From Bradyrhizobium sp. SSBR45G (GTDB lineage: Bacteria; Pseudomonadota; Alphaproteobacteria; Rhizobiales; Xanthobacteraceae), in contig NZ_BSCT01000038.1 in the NCBI RefSeq assembly GCF_030159255.1, positions 1 through 64,000 on the forward strand: a stretch of 64,000 bases of DNA, in the 5' to 3' direction. This document shows, in pieces, positions 48,033-57,098 of the stretch (position 1 is the first letter of the stretch; every line of letters begins with the position of its first letter). Below the pieces are notes generated by a model. That model made no database searches, was not told the DNA's origin, and saw only the letters and a program-made list of their open reading frames with translations. A program made the position numbers and the translations under genes.

Positions 48033-49181
48033 TCACGCCGCGAATTCCGGCTCCTTGTCGTTGCCGTGCGTCGGCGGATTTTCGGCCGGAATGGGGAGAG
48101 TGAAATTGAATGTCGAGCCTCTGTCAGGATTCGACTCGCACCAGATCTTCCCATTGTGACGGTCGACGATCTTCCGGCAAGTCGCGAGTCCGAGGCCGGT
48201 GCCCTCGAATTCGTCCCGGCCGTGCAATCGCTTGAAGGGCTCGAAGATCTGCTGGTGGAATTCCGGAGCGATGCCGATGCCGTTGTCGCGGACGCCGATC
48301 CGCCAGTAGTCCGTTTTCTCCAGCACAGCTGAAATGTGCAATGCCGGCGTCGCGGCCTGACAATATTTGATGCCGTTCCCGATCAGGTTCTGCAACAGCT
48401 GCGTCAAAAGCGGCGCGTGGCCAAACACGATCGGAAGGTCATCATGTGTCACCTTGGCCCCTCGGTTGCTGATCATCTGCGCGAGATTTGCCAACGTGTC
48501 GCCGACGACGAGATTCATGTCGACGGTCTCGAAGACGACATGCGCGTCCGACTTGGTATATTCGTGGAGTGTTTCGACCAATGCGACCATTCGCTCGCCA
48601 AGCTGAACCATCCGTCCGCAGTATTCGGTGATCTTATCTGGGGTCGCCGTACCCGACTTGACGGCATGGCTGATAATCGAGGCATATCCCCTGATAGACG
48701 AAATAGGCGATTTCAGATCGTGCACGAGAACGTCCGCGAACCGCTCCAGTTCCTCCCGCTGCTGATCCAGGGCGATCTGCATCGCTGCCTTCTTTCGCGC
48801 GTAGCGGAGGATGCGACCGATGGATCGCTCGTTGATATGTTCCTTTGCAATATAGTCCGACGCTCCGCGCTTCATCGCCTCGGTGGCGACGGCGGCATCG
48901 CCCTGACCGGTCGCCATGACGATGAACATCGCTGGAGCGATCCGGTGCAAGGCCTCCACGCCCTCGATCCCGTCGCATCCCGGTAACCTGTAGTCGACGA
49001 TCGCGACGTCGAACGGTTGGCGCCCACAGGCGGCCAGCGCCAGGTCAATATTGTCAGCCTCTGTGCATTCGCACGGTGTTCCCGAAGACCTCAGGGCTCG
49101 CAGCACCTGTTTGCGGTCGCCGTCATCATCGTCCGTGATCAGGATCGCAAGGGGGCGCTTGGCGTCGTCCGAAAGAGTCAT
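48033..49181 (-). CDS. Receiver-histidine kinase hybrid
   Basis: 382 residues. An N-terminal receiver domain (about 10-130; Asp in VAIVDYRLPGCDG; the Lys position is DYIAKEHI). Then HisKA with its phosphoacceptor His (FADVLVHDLKSPISSIRGYA) and a HATPase domain (N box NLIGNGIKYC, G1 DNGIGIAP, G2 GTGLGLATC). There is no membrane span or sensor domain, so the kinase is presumably controlled by phosphorylation of its own receiver. The start overlaps the stop of the upstream receiver gene by 4 nt (ATGA), so it is translationally coupled. Confidence 0.9.
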   Translation of the reverse strand: MTLSDDAKRPLAILITDDDDGDRKQVLRALRSSGTPCECTEADNIDLALAACGRQPFDVAIVDYRLPGCDGIEGVEALHRIAPAMFIVMATGQGDAAVATEAMKRGASDYIAKEHINERSIGRILRYARKKAAMQIALDQQREELERFADVLVHDLKSPISSIRGYASIISHAVKSGTATPDKITEYCGRMVQLGERMVALVETLHEYTKSDAHVVFETVDMNLVVGDTLANLAQMISNRGAKVTHDDLPIVFGHAPLLTQLLQNLIGNGIKYCQAATPALHISAVLEKTDYWRIGVRDNGIGIAPEFHQQIFEPFKRLHGRDEFEGTGLGLATCRKIVDRHNGKIWCESNPDRGSTFNFTLPIPAENPPTHGNDKEPEFAA

Positions 49182-49621
49182 GGGAGCTCCACGATCCGCC
49201 AGTAGCCCCGCATCAATTCGACGAGCTTTTGAAAGTCCTCCCCAACCCGTTCCTTGAGTATGTATCCCGCGACATTGAGATCATAGGACGCGAACACGTC
49301 CTCATCGCGGCTCGAGGTGGTCAGTATGAACACGATGGTGCGGTTCAAGCTGCTGTCCAGCCGCAACTCCTTGACGAGCTCGATGCCGTTCATGCGGGGC
49401 ATGTTGATGTCCACGAGCAGAATGTACGGTGAACTGACTTTGGTCTTCCCGTTCGTGCCGCGCAAGATGTCGAGCGCATCAGCTCCGTCAAATGCTCTCA
49501 GCAACGGATTGATGATCCTCGCGGATCTGAATGCGCGCTGCACGGATCTGGCGTCGCCGTCGTCGTCGTCGACCACCAGGATCGTCAGTTCGCGCGCACT
49601 TTCTGTGGCGCCGGCGATCAT
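49178..49621 (-). CDS. Rcp1-like single-domain response regulator
   Basis: 147 residues with one receiver domain. The acidic pocket is VVDDDDGDARSV, the phosphoacceptor Asp is in ILLVDINMPRMNGIELV, the Thr region is FILTTSSRDEDV, and the Lys is in VAGYILKERV. The long loop between strands 2 and 3 (GTNGKTKVSSPY) is typical of the Rcp1 group that works with phytochrome-like kinases. It overlaps both neighbours by 4 nt, making a tightly coupled three-gene unit, and could shuttle phosphate between the two kinases. Confidence 0.9.
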   Translation of the reverse strand: MIAGATESARELTILVVDDDDGDARSVQRAFRSARIINPLLRAFDGADALDILRGTNGKTKVSSPYILLVDINMPRMNGIELVKELRLDSSLNRTIVFILTTSSRDEDVFASYDLNVAGYILKERVGEDFQKLVELMRGYWRIVELP

Positions 49622-52341
49622 CTTTCTCGTTCCTTCGTTGAATTGGAAGTACGCAAAGTGAAGCGAAAGGTCGTCCCATGGCCCTGGCTCGAGTCGAGGG
49701 AGATTGATCCTCCCGACAGCTCGATTTGCTTGCGGACGATTGCGAGACCCATGCCGCTGCCCTCGACCTGGTCGCGCGGCTTCAGGGTCTGAAACATCTT
49801 GAAAATACGATCATGGAATTGGGGCGGAATCCCGGGACCGTCATCCTTCACGGCGAAGGCGTGATGCGATCCGCGATTCTCCACGGTGACCTCGATGCGC
49901 CCGGTCGCCTTGTCATGATGCTTGATGGCATTTCCGATCAGGTTCATCATGATCTGCTGCAGGGGCATGCGGTAGACTTGGATTGAGCCGAACTCGGCGG
50001 CGACGATCACGTCGAAGCCGCGCGGGGGCGCGAGCAGCGCGAGCACGTTGTCCATGAGGTCCGCGCCGGAAATGACCTCGGTACCGGCTGCGCGGCGGCC
50101 AATTCGGGAGAATTGCAGCAGGTCGTCGAGGAGCTTCTCGAGCCGTTTGACGCGGTTCCGCAACAGCTGCATGTTTTCCCGGTTTTCGCCGGTCAGGTGC
50201 GGCGCGAGGTCCTCCTCGAGCCATTTCGAAGCGTTGTCGATGACCCGGAGAGGCGCTTTCAGATCATGTGACGCCGCGTACGCAAAATCGTCGAGCTCCT
50301 TGTTCGCGGCTTCGAGCTCGGCGGTGCGCTGCGCAACTTGTTGTTCGAGCCGATCGTTGAACCTTCGGTGTTCCTCCTCGGCCTGCTTGCGGAGTGTGAT
50401 ATCGACGATTGCGCCCAGGACCATCACGCCTTCGTCCGTGCTGATCGGTGTAAGCCCGATTTCGACAGGAAATTCGCTGCCGTCCTTGCGCCGGCCATTG
50501 AGTTCGCGCGCGGGACTCATCGCGCGCTGCGATGGATCCAGCGCGGCCGGGCCGGCGAAATAGCGATCGATGTGGGCCTGGTGTCCCTGCTGTTCGTCCG
50601 CCGGCATGAGCAGTTCGATCCGCTGTCCGACCAATTCGTCTCTGCCGTAGCTGAACAGCTGTTCGGTTTGCCGGTTCACCAGCGCAATACGCCCCGATCT
50701 ATCGATCATGACGATGGCGGTCGGGGTGGACTCGACGACAAGGCGGAACCGTTCCTCTGCAGCCTTGCGAGCGGATACGTCTCGGAGCGCGCCGACGATC
50801 CCGGATATCTGTCCCGAATCCCGATCCCGGAGCGGCCTCATCACCGCCTCAAGCCAGATCCAGCGGCCGTCCCGATCATGCGCGCGGATGGAAGTCGAAC
50901 TCCGATCGACCTGGCCGGCGAGCAGCAAATCGAAGGCGGCTTGCAACTGCTCCACGTGCTCGGGATGGATCGGGCCGTACGGTCGTTCGCCGAGAAGCTC
51001 GCTTTCGTCGACGCCCAAAATGTCCCGACATGCCGGCGAGACGTAGCGCAGGCGAAGGTCGCGATCGAGCTGGATGATCAGGTCCGAGCTGTTGTCGGCC
51101 AGAATGCGATACCGAGCGTCGCTCTCCTTGATCTTGCGCTGTGCTTCGCGCATCTCCGTGATATCGGTGATGAGTACGAAAAGGCCAAGCACTTCGCCGC
51201 TGGCGTCGCAATGCGGAATGTAGTTGGTCCAAGTGTTGCGGATGCTTCCATCGGCCTTGTTCAGCATGCGCTCGTAGTTCTGCTGCCGGCCCGACAGGGC
51301 GGCTTGGATGTGAGGCTCGGCCTCGGCGAACAGGGTCTCGTCCAGGAGCGAGGTGACATGGCAACCGACGAGGTCATCCAGTGACCGGCCGAACCAATCC
51401 TGATAGGCCGAGTTTGCGAAGCGGCATCGAAGGTCGCGGTCCCAGTACGCGATGACGCTTGGGACGGCATCGATGATGGTCTTGAGCTCCGCCGTTCTGG
51501 CGGCGACCTCCTGCTCGAGGGAGGAGTTGTTCTTCCGAAAATCGTCCTCGACCTGTTTCTGCCTGCTGATATCGCGCTCGACGATCGACGCGCCGATGAT
51601 CGTGCCATCCTGCCGCCGTATCGGAATGGCCCTGAGTGACACGTCGATCGCGGTGCCGTCCCTGCGCAAACGCCGCGTTTCCAAATTGTCGATGTGTCGT
51701 CCCTGCCTGACCTGATCGAGAATATAGTCGTCATGGATCAACTGCTCGGGCGGGATGTGGATACGAATGCTGCGGCCAATGACCTCATTCGGGCGGAATT
51801 GGAAAAGGCGCTCGGCCGCCGCATTCCATGAAAGAATCGTGCCCGAAAGGTCCTTTGCGACGATCGCATCGTCCGACGAGTCGATGATCGCGCTGGCTAT
51901 CGCCAGCCTGTCCCGCAACTCGTTCCTCTCCCTCTCGAGTTCGCGATGACTCCTGCAGAGAATTCCATTGATCTGGGAGCAGAGAGATGTCGGATCCAAG
52001 GGCTTCGCGATGACACCGGCGATGCCAAGGCGCCGGATTTCGTCAAGCTCCTTGGCCTTCGAGGACGCGGTCACGAAGATGACGGGGACTCCCGCGGTCT
52101 GCGGGCGCTCCCGCAAGCGCGCCAGTGTCGTTGGTCCGTCCATGCCGGGCATGTTCAGGTCGAGCAGGATCAGGTCGGGCGACCACTTCGCAGTCGCGGC
52201 GAGCGCCTCCTCTCCTGATGCGCAGCTGCGTACGCTGAAGATCGGGTCGAATTCGATCGCGGTCCCGATGATCTCGCGGGCGTCAGCATCATCGTCGACA
52301 TGTAGAACGTCGACTGAACGCATCGCAAATTGCACATTCAT
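49618..52341 (-). CDS. Cytoplasmic receiver-multi-PAS histidine kinase
   Basis: About 907 residues from the ATG at 52341; a TTG at 52356 and an ATG at 52323 are alternatives. The order is receiver (about 10-125; Asp in LILLDLNMPGMDG), four PAS domains (roughly 150-275, 295-410, 420-540, 545-670), a short coiled coil (RRFNDRLEQQVAQRTAELEA), HisKA with His in DDFAYAASHDLKAPLRVIDN, and HATPase (NLIGNAIKHHD, DDGPGIPP, GSGMGLAIV). The kinase core resembles that of bacteriophytochrome-type kinases, but no chromophore-binding GAF is seen. It is the first gene of the overlapping unit and senses a soluble cue through PAS ligands or redox. Confidence 0.9.
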   Translation of the reverse strand: MNVQFAMRSVDVLHVDDDADAREIIGTAIEFDPIFSVRSCASGEEALAATAKWSPDLILLDLNMPGMDGPTTLARLRERPQTAGVPVIFVTASSKAKELDEIRRLGIAGVIAKPLDPTSLCSQINGILCRSHRELERERNELRDRLAIASAIIDSSDDAIVAKDLSGTILSWNAAAERLFQFRPNEVIGRSIRIHIPPEQLIHDDYILDQVRQGRHIDNLETRRLRRDGTAIDVSLRAIPIRRQDGTIIGASIVERDISRQKQVEDDFRKNNSSLEQEVAARTAELKTIIDAVPSVIAYWDRDLRCRFANSAYQDWFGRSLDDLVGCHVTSLLDETLFAEAEPHIQAALSGRQQNYERMLNKADGSIRNTWTNYIPHCDASGEVLGLFVLITDITEMREAQRKIKESDARYRILADNSSDLIIQLDRDLRLRYVSPACRDILGVDESELLGERPYGPIHPEHVEQLQAAFDLLLAGQVDRSSTSIRAHDRDGRWIWLEAVMRPLRDRDSGQISGIVGALRDVSARKAAEERFRLVVESTPTAIVMIDRSGRIALVNRQTEQLFSYGRDELVGQRIELLMPADEQQGHQAHIDRYFAGPAALDPSQRAMSPARELNGRRKDGSEFPVEIGLTPISTDEGVMVLGAIVDITLRKQAEEEHRRFNDRLEQQVAQRTAELEAANKELDDFAYAASHDLKAPLRVIDNASKWLEEDLAPHLTGENRENMQLLRNRVKRLEKLLDDLLQFSRIGRRAAGTEVISGADLMDNVLALLAPPRGFDVIVAAEFGSIQVYRMPLQQIMMNLIGNAIKHHDKATGRIEVTVENRGSHHAFAVKDDGPGIPPQFHDRIFKMFQTLKPRDQVEGSGMGLAIVRKQIELSGGSISLDSSQGHGTTFRFTLRTSNSTKERER

Positions 52342-52745
52342 GTCGATATCGATCAAAGTTGACGAATGTGAAACGGGTTGGCCGGTTCCTCGGATAAGGC
52401 ACCGCCCAATACGCAGAAACTAATAGTTGATCAGTATAAATGCCGGATTTCGAATGCTCGCGTATTAATACCTAGCGGTTGTATCGTAGATTGTCGATGG
52501 AGTCGCAGGCGGCGCGGGCGATCCTAGATTAAAGTCTATCCGGGGTTTTGCGGAGTATCGCTCGGCGAGGGATATGACGCCGCAACCTATCCGGGCTAAC
52601 ACGGGACTTGATGAGCTCACCCGCCATTGTCGCGCCGCCGGCGTCGACATGGCTTTGCGCGAGCGCGATAGGCAGGCGAGCTCGTTTGGCGGGCGATGCC
52701 GACATGAGAGGGCGAGGTTCATAACGTCGCTAAAGGCTGAATCAA
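52342..52745. other. Intergenic region between the kinase unit and the glycosidase gene
   Basis: 404 nt of divergent promoter space. It is AT-richer at 52420-52500 (TAATAGTTGATCAGTATAAA region), consistent with promoters for both sides. No palindrome of note and no supported gene. Confidence 0.5.
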
Positions 52746-53765
52746 ATGCGTGTCCCATCTGCCCGAACCGTAATGCGGTCTCTGCTTTGGTTGATATTCG
52801 CAAGTGAGATCCTCAATCCGGCCTTTGGGCGTCGACTGCAGGGCTTCAACATCGTGGCGACGCCGGATCATCCGTTCGGCAGTTCGACTGCGGACAGCGC
52901 GCTGTTGACGGCGAAAAGGCTCGGGGCGACGTCGGTTGCCGTGATTCCGTTCCTCTGGCAAGCAGGTCCCTCGGCACCGGACGTCGTCGCGGGTAGCGAC
53001 ATGTCCGACGAGGCGTTACGCGTGGCGATCCGGCAGGCGCATCGGCTCGACCTTGTGGTCATGGTCAAGCCGCATGTCTGGGTGCCGGAAAGCTGGGCCG
53101 GCGCCGTCGAGCCGGTGGCGGAGGAAGCCTGGAAAATCTGGTTTGCCCGCTACCGTACCGAGCTCGAACGCATCGCTCGAATATCGGCGGAAGAGGGGGC
53201 CGATGTCCTGTCGATCGGCACCGAACTCGCCAAGACCACGCGGCGTCCCGAATGGAGCGCTGTGATCGCCGCCGTGAGGGCGGCGTTCCCGGGGACCCTG
53301 CTTTACGTCGCGCACAACGCGGATGAAGCCGAAGCGGTCACCTTCTGGTCAGAGCTCGACGTCATTGGCGTGTCGCTGTATCCACCGCTCGGTCCCGACG
53401 ATGACCGGGCCGGCCGTATCGCGACGATGGAAGCGGTAGCGGGTCGCCTCGATGCGCTGTCGGCGCGTTGGGGCAAGCCTGTCCTGGTGGCCGAGATCGG
53501 GTTGCGCTCGGCCAAGGGCGCTGCCGCGAAACCCTGGGAAAGCGCCGAAGAACGTGCCGCGCCCGTGGATCTGCAGCTGCAGGCCGATGTGATCGCGGAC
53601 TGGCTCGCCGTGCTCGAGCGCCCCGCTGTCGAGGGCGTGCTGGTCTGGCGCTGGTTTACCGATCCTGCCGCCGGCGGGCGCGCCGACACCGACTTTACGG
53701 TGCAAGGCAAGCCGGCGGAGGCCGTGCTAGCATGTGCATGGGCGGGCGTCTGCCGCAATCCCTGA
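52746..53765 (+). CDS. GH113-like glycoside hydrolase
   Basis: 339 residues with a hydrophobic N-terminal segment (MRSLLWLIFASEI region) that may be a signal peptide or anchor. A TIM-barrel like that of GH113 beta-mannanase relatives follows. The candidate catalytic acids are Glu160 (VLSIGTELAKTT) and Glu250 (VLVAEIGLRS); also typical are VMVKPHVWVPE and the ending VLVWRWFTDP. It is convergent with the polysaccharide operon with 1 nt between stops, so it may trim or release the polymer made there, as BcsZ, PslG and PelA do. The assignment is by motif and fold memory. Confidence 0.7.
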   Translation: MRVPSARTVMRSLLWLIFASEILNPAFGRRLQGFNIVATPDHPFGSSTADSALLTAKRLGATSVAVIPFLWQAGPSAPDVVAGSDMSDEALRVAIRQAHRLDLVVMVKPHVWVPESWAGAVEPVAEEAWKIWFARYRTELERIARISAEEGADVLSIGTELAKTTRRPEWSAVIAAVRAAFPGTLLYVAHNADEAEAVTFWSELDVIGVSLYPPLGPDDDRAGRIATMEAVAGRLDALSARWGKPVLVAEIGLRSAKGAAAKPWESAEERAAPVDLQLQADVIADWLAVLERPAVEGVLVWRWFTDPAAGGRADTDFTVQGKPAEAVLACAWAGVCRNP

Positions 53766-53766
53766 T

Positions 53767-54594
53767 CTAGAACTTGTACCAGGCGCCGAGCACCAGGCCG
53801 TTCTCCTGCAACGCGTTGCGGCCCCAATATGTCGAGTAGCCGCCTGCCTGCAACGACAGCGCTGGCGTTACGGCATACACCGCGCTGAGCTGGAATTTAT
53901 GATAGGCGAAGCTGCCGAAGCCCCAACTGCCCGCGCCTTCGGAAACGACGTTGAAGGATTGCGCGAGCAGCAGCCATTTGTCGGCCGGCCGAACGCCAAA
54001 GGTGATGTCGGTCCGAAATTCATTGGGCGGGCCGCCCAGGCGATACCTCTGCGCCACCTGCAGGTCGACGAAGGCCGGAAGTGTCCCGGCCTTGAAGCCG
54101 TAGCCGGCGAGGCCTCTGAGTTCGATCTCGTGATCGGTGTATCCGATTGCGGCGGGGTTGGTCTTCTCGGACGTGCCGGGTATGCGCACCATGGCCTGAG
54201 CCGATACGACCCAGGCGGAATTCGACCAGATCCGGACCCTGCCGCCGATGTCGGTGTAGCCGAAGCCGGCGCGTCGCGCGTCAATGGGGGCCGCGATGTC
54301 GACATGCTGCAAGGAGGGCTGGACGATGGCCGTGAACCAGTCCGTGACGCCATATTCGATCAGGGCCTGCGCCTCATCCTTGCTGTAGTGCGGAATCGGG
54401 CGTTGTCTGCTGCCATGGTCGAAGGCACTGTTCGACTGCATGGCCGTGCCGGTGACGATGAGCGCGCCTGTTCCGGCATCGAGCGTCCAGGCTCCGGCCC
54501 ACGCCGGCGTTGCGAAGCCGGGAAGGCCGGCGGCCAGCATGAATGCGGTGCCCAGACATTTCGCCGATGATTTGATTCCGTCTGGCACGGCCAT
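53767..54594 (-). CDS. Outer-membrane beta-barrel protein of the polysaccharide operon
   Basis: 275 residues with a signal peptide (SSAKCLGTAFMLAAGLPGFA then TPAWA). About 12 amphipathic strands follow and the protein ends in an aromatic residue (LVLGAWYKF), the outer-membrane insertion signal. An ATG at 54621 overlaps the stop of the preceding gene and would add nine residues; neither start has a clear ribosome-binding site. As the last gene of the operon it is a candidate outer-membrane exit or accessory for the glycan. There are no TPR repeats of the BcsC or PgaA kind, so it would differ from known exporters. The family is unrecognised. Confidence 0.75.
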   Translation of the reverse strand: MAVPDGIKSSAKCLGTAFMLAAGLPGFATPAWAGAWTLDAGTGALIVTGTAMQSNSAFDHGSRQRPIPHYSKDEAQALIEYGVTDWFTAIVQPSLQHVDIAAPIDARRAGFGYTDIGGRVRIWSNSAWVVSAQAMVRIPGTSEKTNPAAIGYTDHEIELRGLAGYGFKAGTLPAFVDLQVAQRYRLGGPPNEFRTDITFGVRPADKWLLLAQSFNVVSEGAGSWGFGSFAYHKFQLSAVYAVTPALSLQAGGYSTYWGRNALQENGLVLGAWYKF

Positions 54595-54611
54595 CGCCGC
54601 GGAAAAAGGCG

Positions 54612-55571
54612 CTAGGCACATTGGGGCACGACGCAGTCGCCGCCGGCTGTCGCAATTTCTGAAACCGCCGCGATGGCCCGGGTCAGGAGATGGATGCGGC
54701 CCGCACCGTTGACCCGTTCGGTCACGACGGCAACGCTTGCGGTGAAGTGTTTTGCCGCGATCCCTTCCGGATTGGATATCCCGAGACCCGCGATCGAGCC
54801 CCGCAACGTCTCAGCCAGCTTGATGGCGGATGCGCGCGATTGATTGGGAAGAATGATCACGATGACACGGTCGCGGTAGATGGCGGCGACCGCGCCCACA
54901 GAGGCGGAGGCAGCGCGTACCGTGGCTGCGACGCGTGCCATGACGCCCGCTTCTGGATTGCCTTCGGCGTCCAGATAGCCGTTCAGTCGATCGACGGCGA
55001 GCGCGACAATGGATGTCTCGGTGCCGGCGGGAAAATTCAGATCAGTGAGCAGATATGCCTCGGCGATCTCACCGGAGAACAGCCCCGTTCTCGTGTCGAT
55101 GGTGTGCGATGCGCGGCGGTCGCTTGACTTCGATGCCAGGCGGGTCAACTCGGCCTCGCGCGCCTCGCGGCGATCGAATTCCGCCTTCAATTTCAGCGCA
55201 GATCTGACGCGGGCCAGAAGTTCGACGCGATCGACCGGTTTGGTGATGTAGTCGGTGGCACCGGCGACGAACGCATTGCCGAGATTGTCGGTATCACCGA
55301 GCGCTGTCAGCATGATGATGGGCACGCTTGCCAAGCGCGGTTCCTTTCGGATCCGTGCGCAGGCCTCGATGCCGTCGATGTCGGGCATGACGATGTCCAG
55401 CAGCACGAGATCGACCGTGACGGGCGCTGCAGACGACGCCCCGATCCCGAGCGCCAGATAGGCCTCGTTTGCCGATCCCGCGGTGATGACCTGTTCATAG
55501 CCCGCCGACAGCAGTAGCGCTTCGGTGATGTCCCGCCCGTCTTCGGAATCGTCGACAACGAGAATACGCAT
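54612..55571 (-). CDS. Receiver protein with degenerate GGDEF-like domain
   Basis: 319 residues. Receiver domain 1-125: phosphoacceptor Asp in LVLLDIVMPDIDG, Thr in IIMLTALGD, Lys in DYITKPVDR. The C-terminal half (about 165-315) follows the GGDEF fold in outline (VALAVDRLNGYLDAEGNPEA, then GAVAAIYRDRVIVIILP), but the GG(D/E)EF loop is replaced by YRDRV. It should therefore not make c-di-GMP and may instead be a nucleotide or protein-interaction module. GGGAG lies 7 nt before the ATG. It sits inside the polysaccharide operon, between the polytopic protein and the barrel, as a PleD-like regulator without the usual activity. Confidence 0.82.
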   Translation of the reverse strand: MRILVVDDSEDGRDITEALLLSAGYEQVITAGSANEAYLALGIGASSAAPVTVDLVLLDIVMPDIDGIEACARIRKEPRLASVPIIMLTALGDTDNLGNAFVAGATDYITKPVDRVELLARVRSALKLKAEFDRREAREAELTRLASKSSDRRASHTIDTRTGLFSGEIAEAYLLTDLNFPAGTETSIVALAVDRLNGYLDAEGNPEAGVMARVAATVRAASASVGAVAAIYRDRVIVIILPNQSRASAIKLAETLRGSIAGLGISNPEGIAAKHFTASVAVVTERVNGAGRIHLLTRAIAAVSEIATAGGDCVVPQCA

Positions 55572-55598
55572 GGTGAACTCCCTGGAATGATCCTCACG

Positions 55599-57098
55599 TC
55601 AGTGCTGGATGGTGGCCTCTCCGGCGATGGCGTCGGTGCGTCCGAACAGCCGCCAGCCGGCCTTGTCGTAAATGAGCTGATAACCCGGTGCTCCCCGCCG
55701 ATAGAGCAGGGGGAAAGCCTTGTTCAGCCGGTCCTGCGCTCCGCTTCCGACCTGCGGATCAGGAACGGCCACGAACGGAGTGTCGATCCGAGAGAACAAG
55801 ATCCCGAGCGTGAATGCCTCGTCCGATGGCGACAGCAAGCCACGCGCGCCGCCCCGACCGAGGACGATCGCGGGCGCGTTGAGCGTGTCGACGAGAACTC
55901 CGTCCCGTCCCGCGCTGGCATGACCGAGATCGATCGCCGCGCTCCGCTCGCTGTCCGCGTGTTGGCCTTCCATGGCAATGGCGACGTTGACGGCCCCGCT
56001 GGGATCCGCGATCGCCAGCGCGGCGGCGCCGCCGAACCAGCCGAGCACCAGCAATGCCGCCACGATCCCCAACCGCCTGCGCACCGGTGGCATGTGAATG
56101 ATGACGGTCGCGGCAAGGATCGGAGGCATCACCGCAAGCGCGGCGGGATCGCCGAACAGGCCGGTCGTGACCGCGAGAACGGCCGCCGCGACGGCCGTCG
56201 AGACGAACATCAGGGTGGGCGCGAGCAAAGGCCGCTGGCGCCAAATCGAGATGATCGCGAAGCCTGCGATGGGCGCGCCGATGACGATCGCCGCGATCGT
56301 CGCGAGGCCGGCGTCGATCGCGAGGGAGCCGGACCATCCGCGACCAAACAGGGTGAAAAATCCCGTCGCCCAGGTGGCGACTCCTTCGGCGGGCGCCATC
56401 AGGAAGGTCCAGCCGCTGCCGGGGAATATCCACGACATGTAGGAGAAGGCCGCGACGCAGAACACCGTCGGAAACAGCAATGCGAGCACCAGGTTCAACG
56501 TCGTCCGGGACAATTGCTCGGGCTGGATCGCCAGAACCAAGAACGGGACGGCGGCGCAGGTCATCGCCGCGCCCATCGGATGCGAGAAGGTCAATCCGAG
56601 CAGCGACAGGGCGACGGCCATCACCTCGGAGGCTCCGGTGCGGGCGCGCATTCTGAACAAGGCGCATCCGAGCAGGAACAGAAAGACCGTAAAGATCATC
56701 TCGGACGGTCCGGCGATCGCGGCACGCAGGACCGCCGGATGCAGCACGATCAGAACGACGATCAACGGCGCGACGACGGCGGCTACGCCGATGCGGTGAA
56801 GGGAGGTCAGCAGGCCGCCGGCGAGCAGCGCGAGGACGACGCCGGTCAGGAGAACGGGGGTTGGCGTCCCGGCGGGGGTGACGACCTGCAGCAGCGTCGT
56901 GGCCAGGAAGGGGAGGGTCGGATAGGCGGCGAGAATGCGCCCGATCGGCATCTGCCCCTCGCCGGCGGTCATCGCGCTCGCCCACAACGTCACGGCATCG
57001 TTGGGAACGAGGCCAGCCGTCACGGCGCTCAGCGAGGCGGCGAAGACGGACACGCAGACGACGGCCATCAACGCCCAAAGCGACAACAGGCGGCTCAT
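55599..57098 (-). CDS. Polytopic membrane protein of the polysaccharide operon (GT-C-like?)
   Basis: 499 residues with about 10-12 membrane helices and a C-terminal soluble part of about 100 residues. A conserved-looking acidic residue sits in the first extracytoplasmic loop (AGLVPNDAVTLWASAMTAGE), as in GT-C glycosyltransferases, and a mid region is IAGPSEMIFTVFLFLLGCAL. It starts with ATGA overlapping the stop of the upstream glycosyltransferase, so it is translationally coupled. It could be a lipid-linked-sugar transferase, a flippase-like helper or an acceptor-decorating enzyme. The GT-C idea is inference. Confidence 0.75.
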   Translation of the reverse strand: MSRLLSLWALMAVVCVSVFAASLSAVTAGLVPNDAVTLWASAMTAGEGQMPIGRILAAYPTLPFLATTLLQVVTPAGTPTPVLLTGVVLALLAGGLLTSLHRIGVAAVVAPLIVVLIVLHPAVLRAAIAGPSEMIFTVFLFLLGCALFRMRARTGASEVMAVALSLLGLTFSHPMGAAMTCAAVPFLVLAIQPEQLSRTTLNLVLALLFPTVFCVAAFSYMSWIFPGSGWTFLMAPAEGVATWATGFFTLFGRGWSGSLAIDAGLATIAAIVIGAPIAGFAIISIWRQRPLLAPTLMFVSTAVAAAVLAVTTGLFGDPAALAVMPPILAATVIIHMPPVRRRLGIVAALLVLGWFGGAAALAIADPSGAVNVAIAMEGQHADSERSAAIDLGHASAGRDGVLVDTLNAPAIVLGRGGARGLLSPSDEAFTLGILFSRIDTPFVAVPDPQVGSGAQDRLNKAFPLLYRRGAPGYQLIYDKAGWRLFGRTDAIAGEATIQH

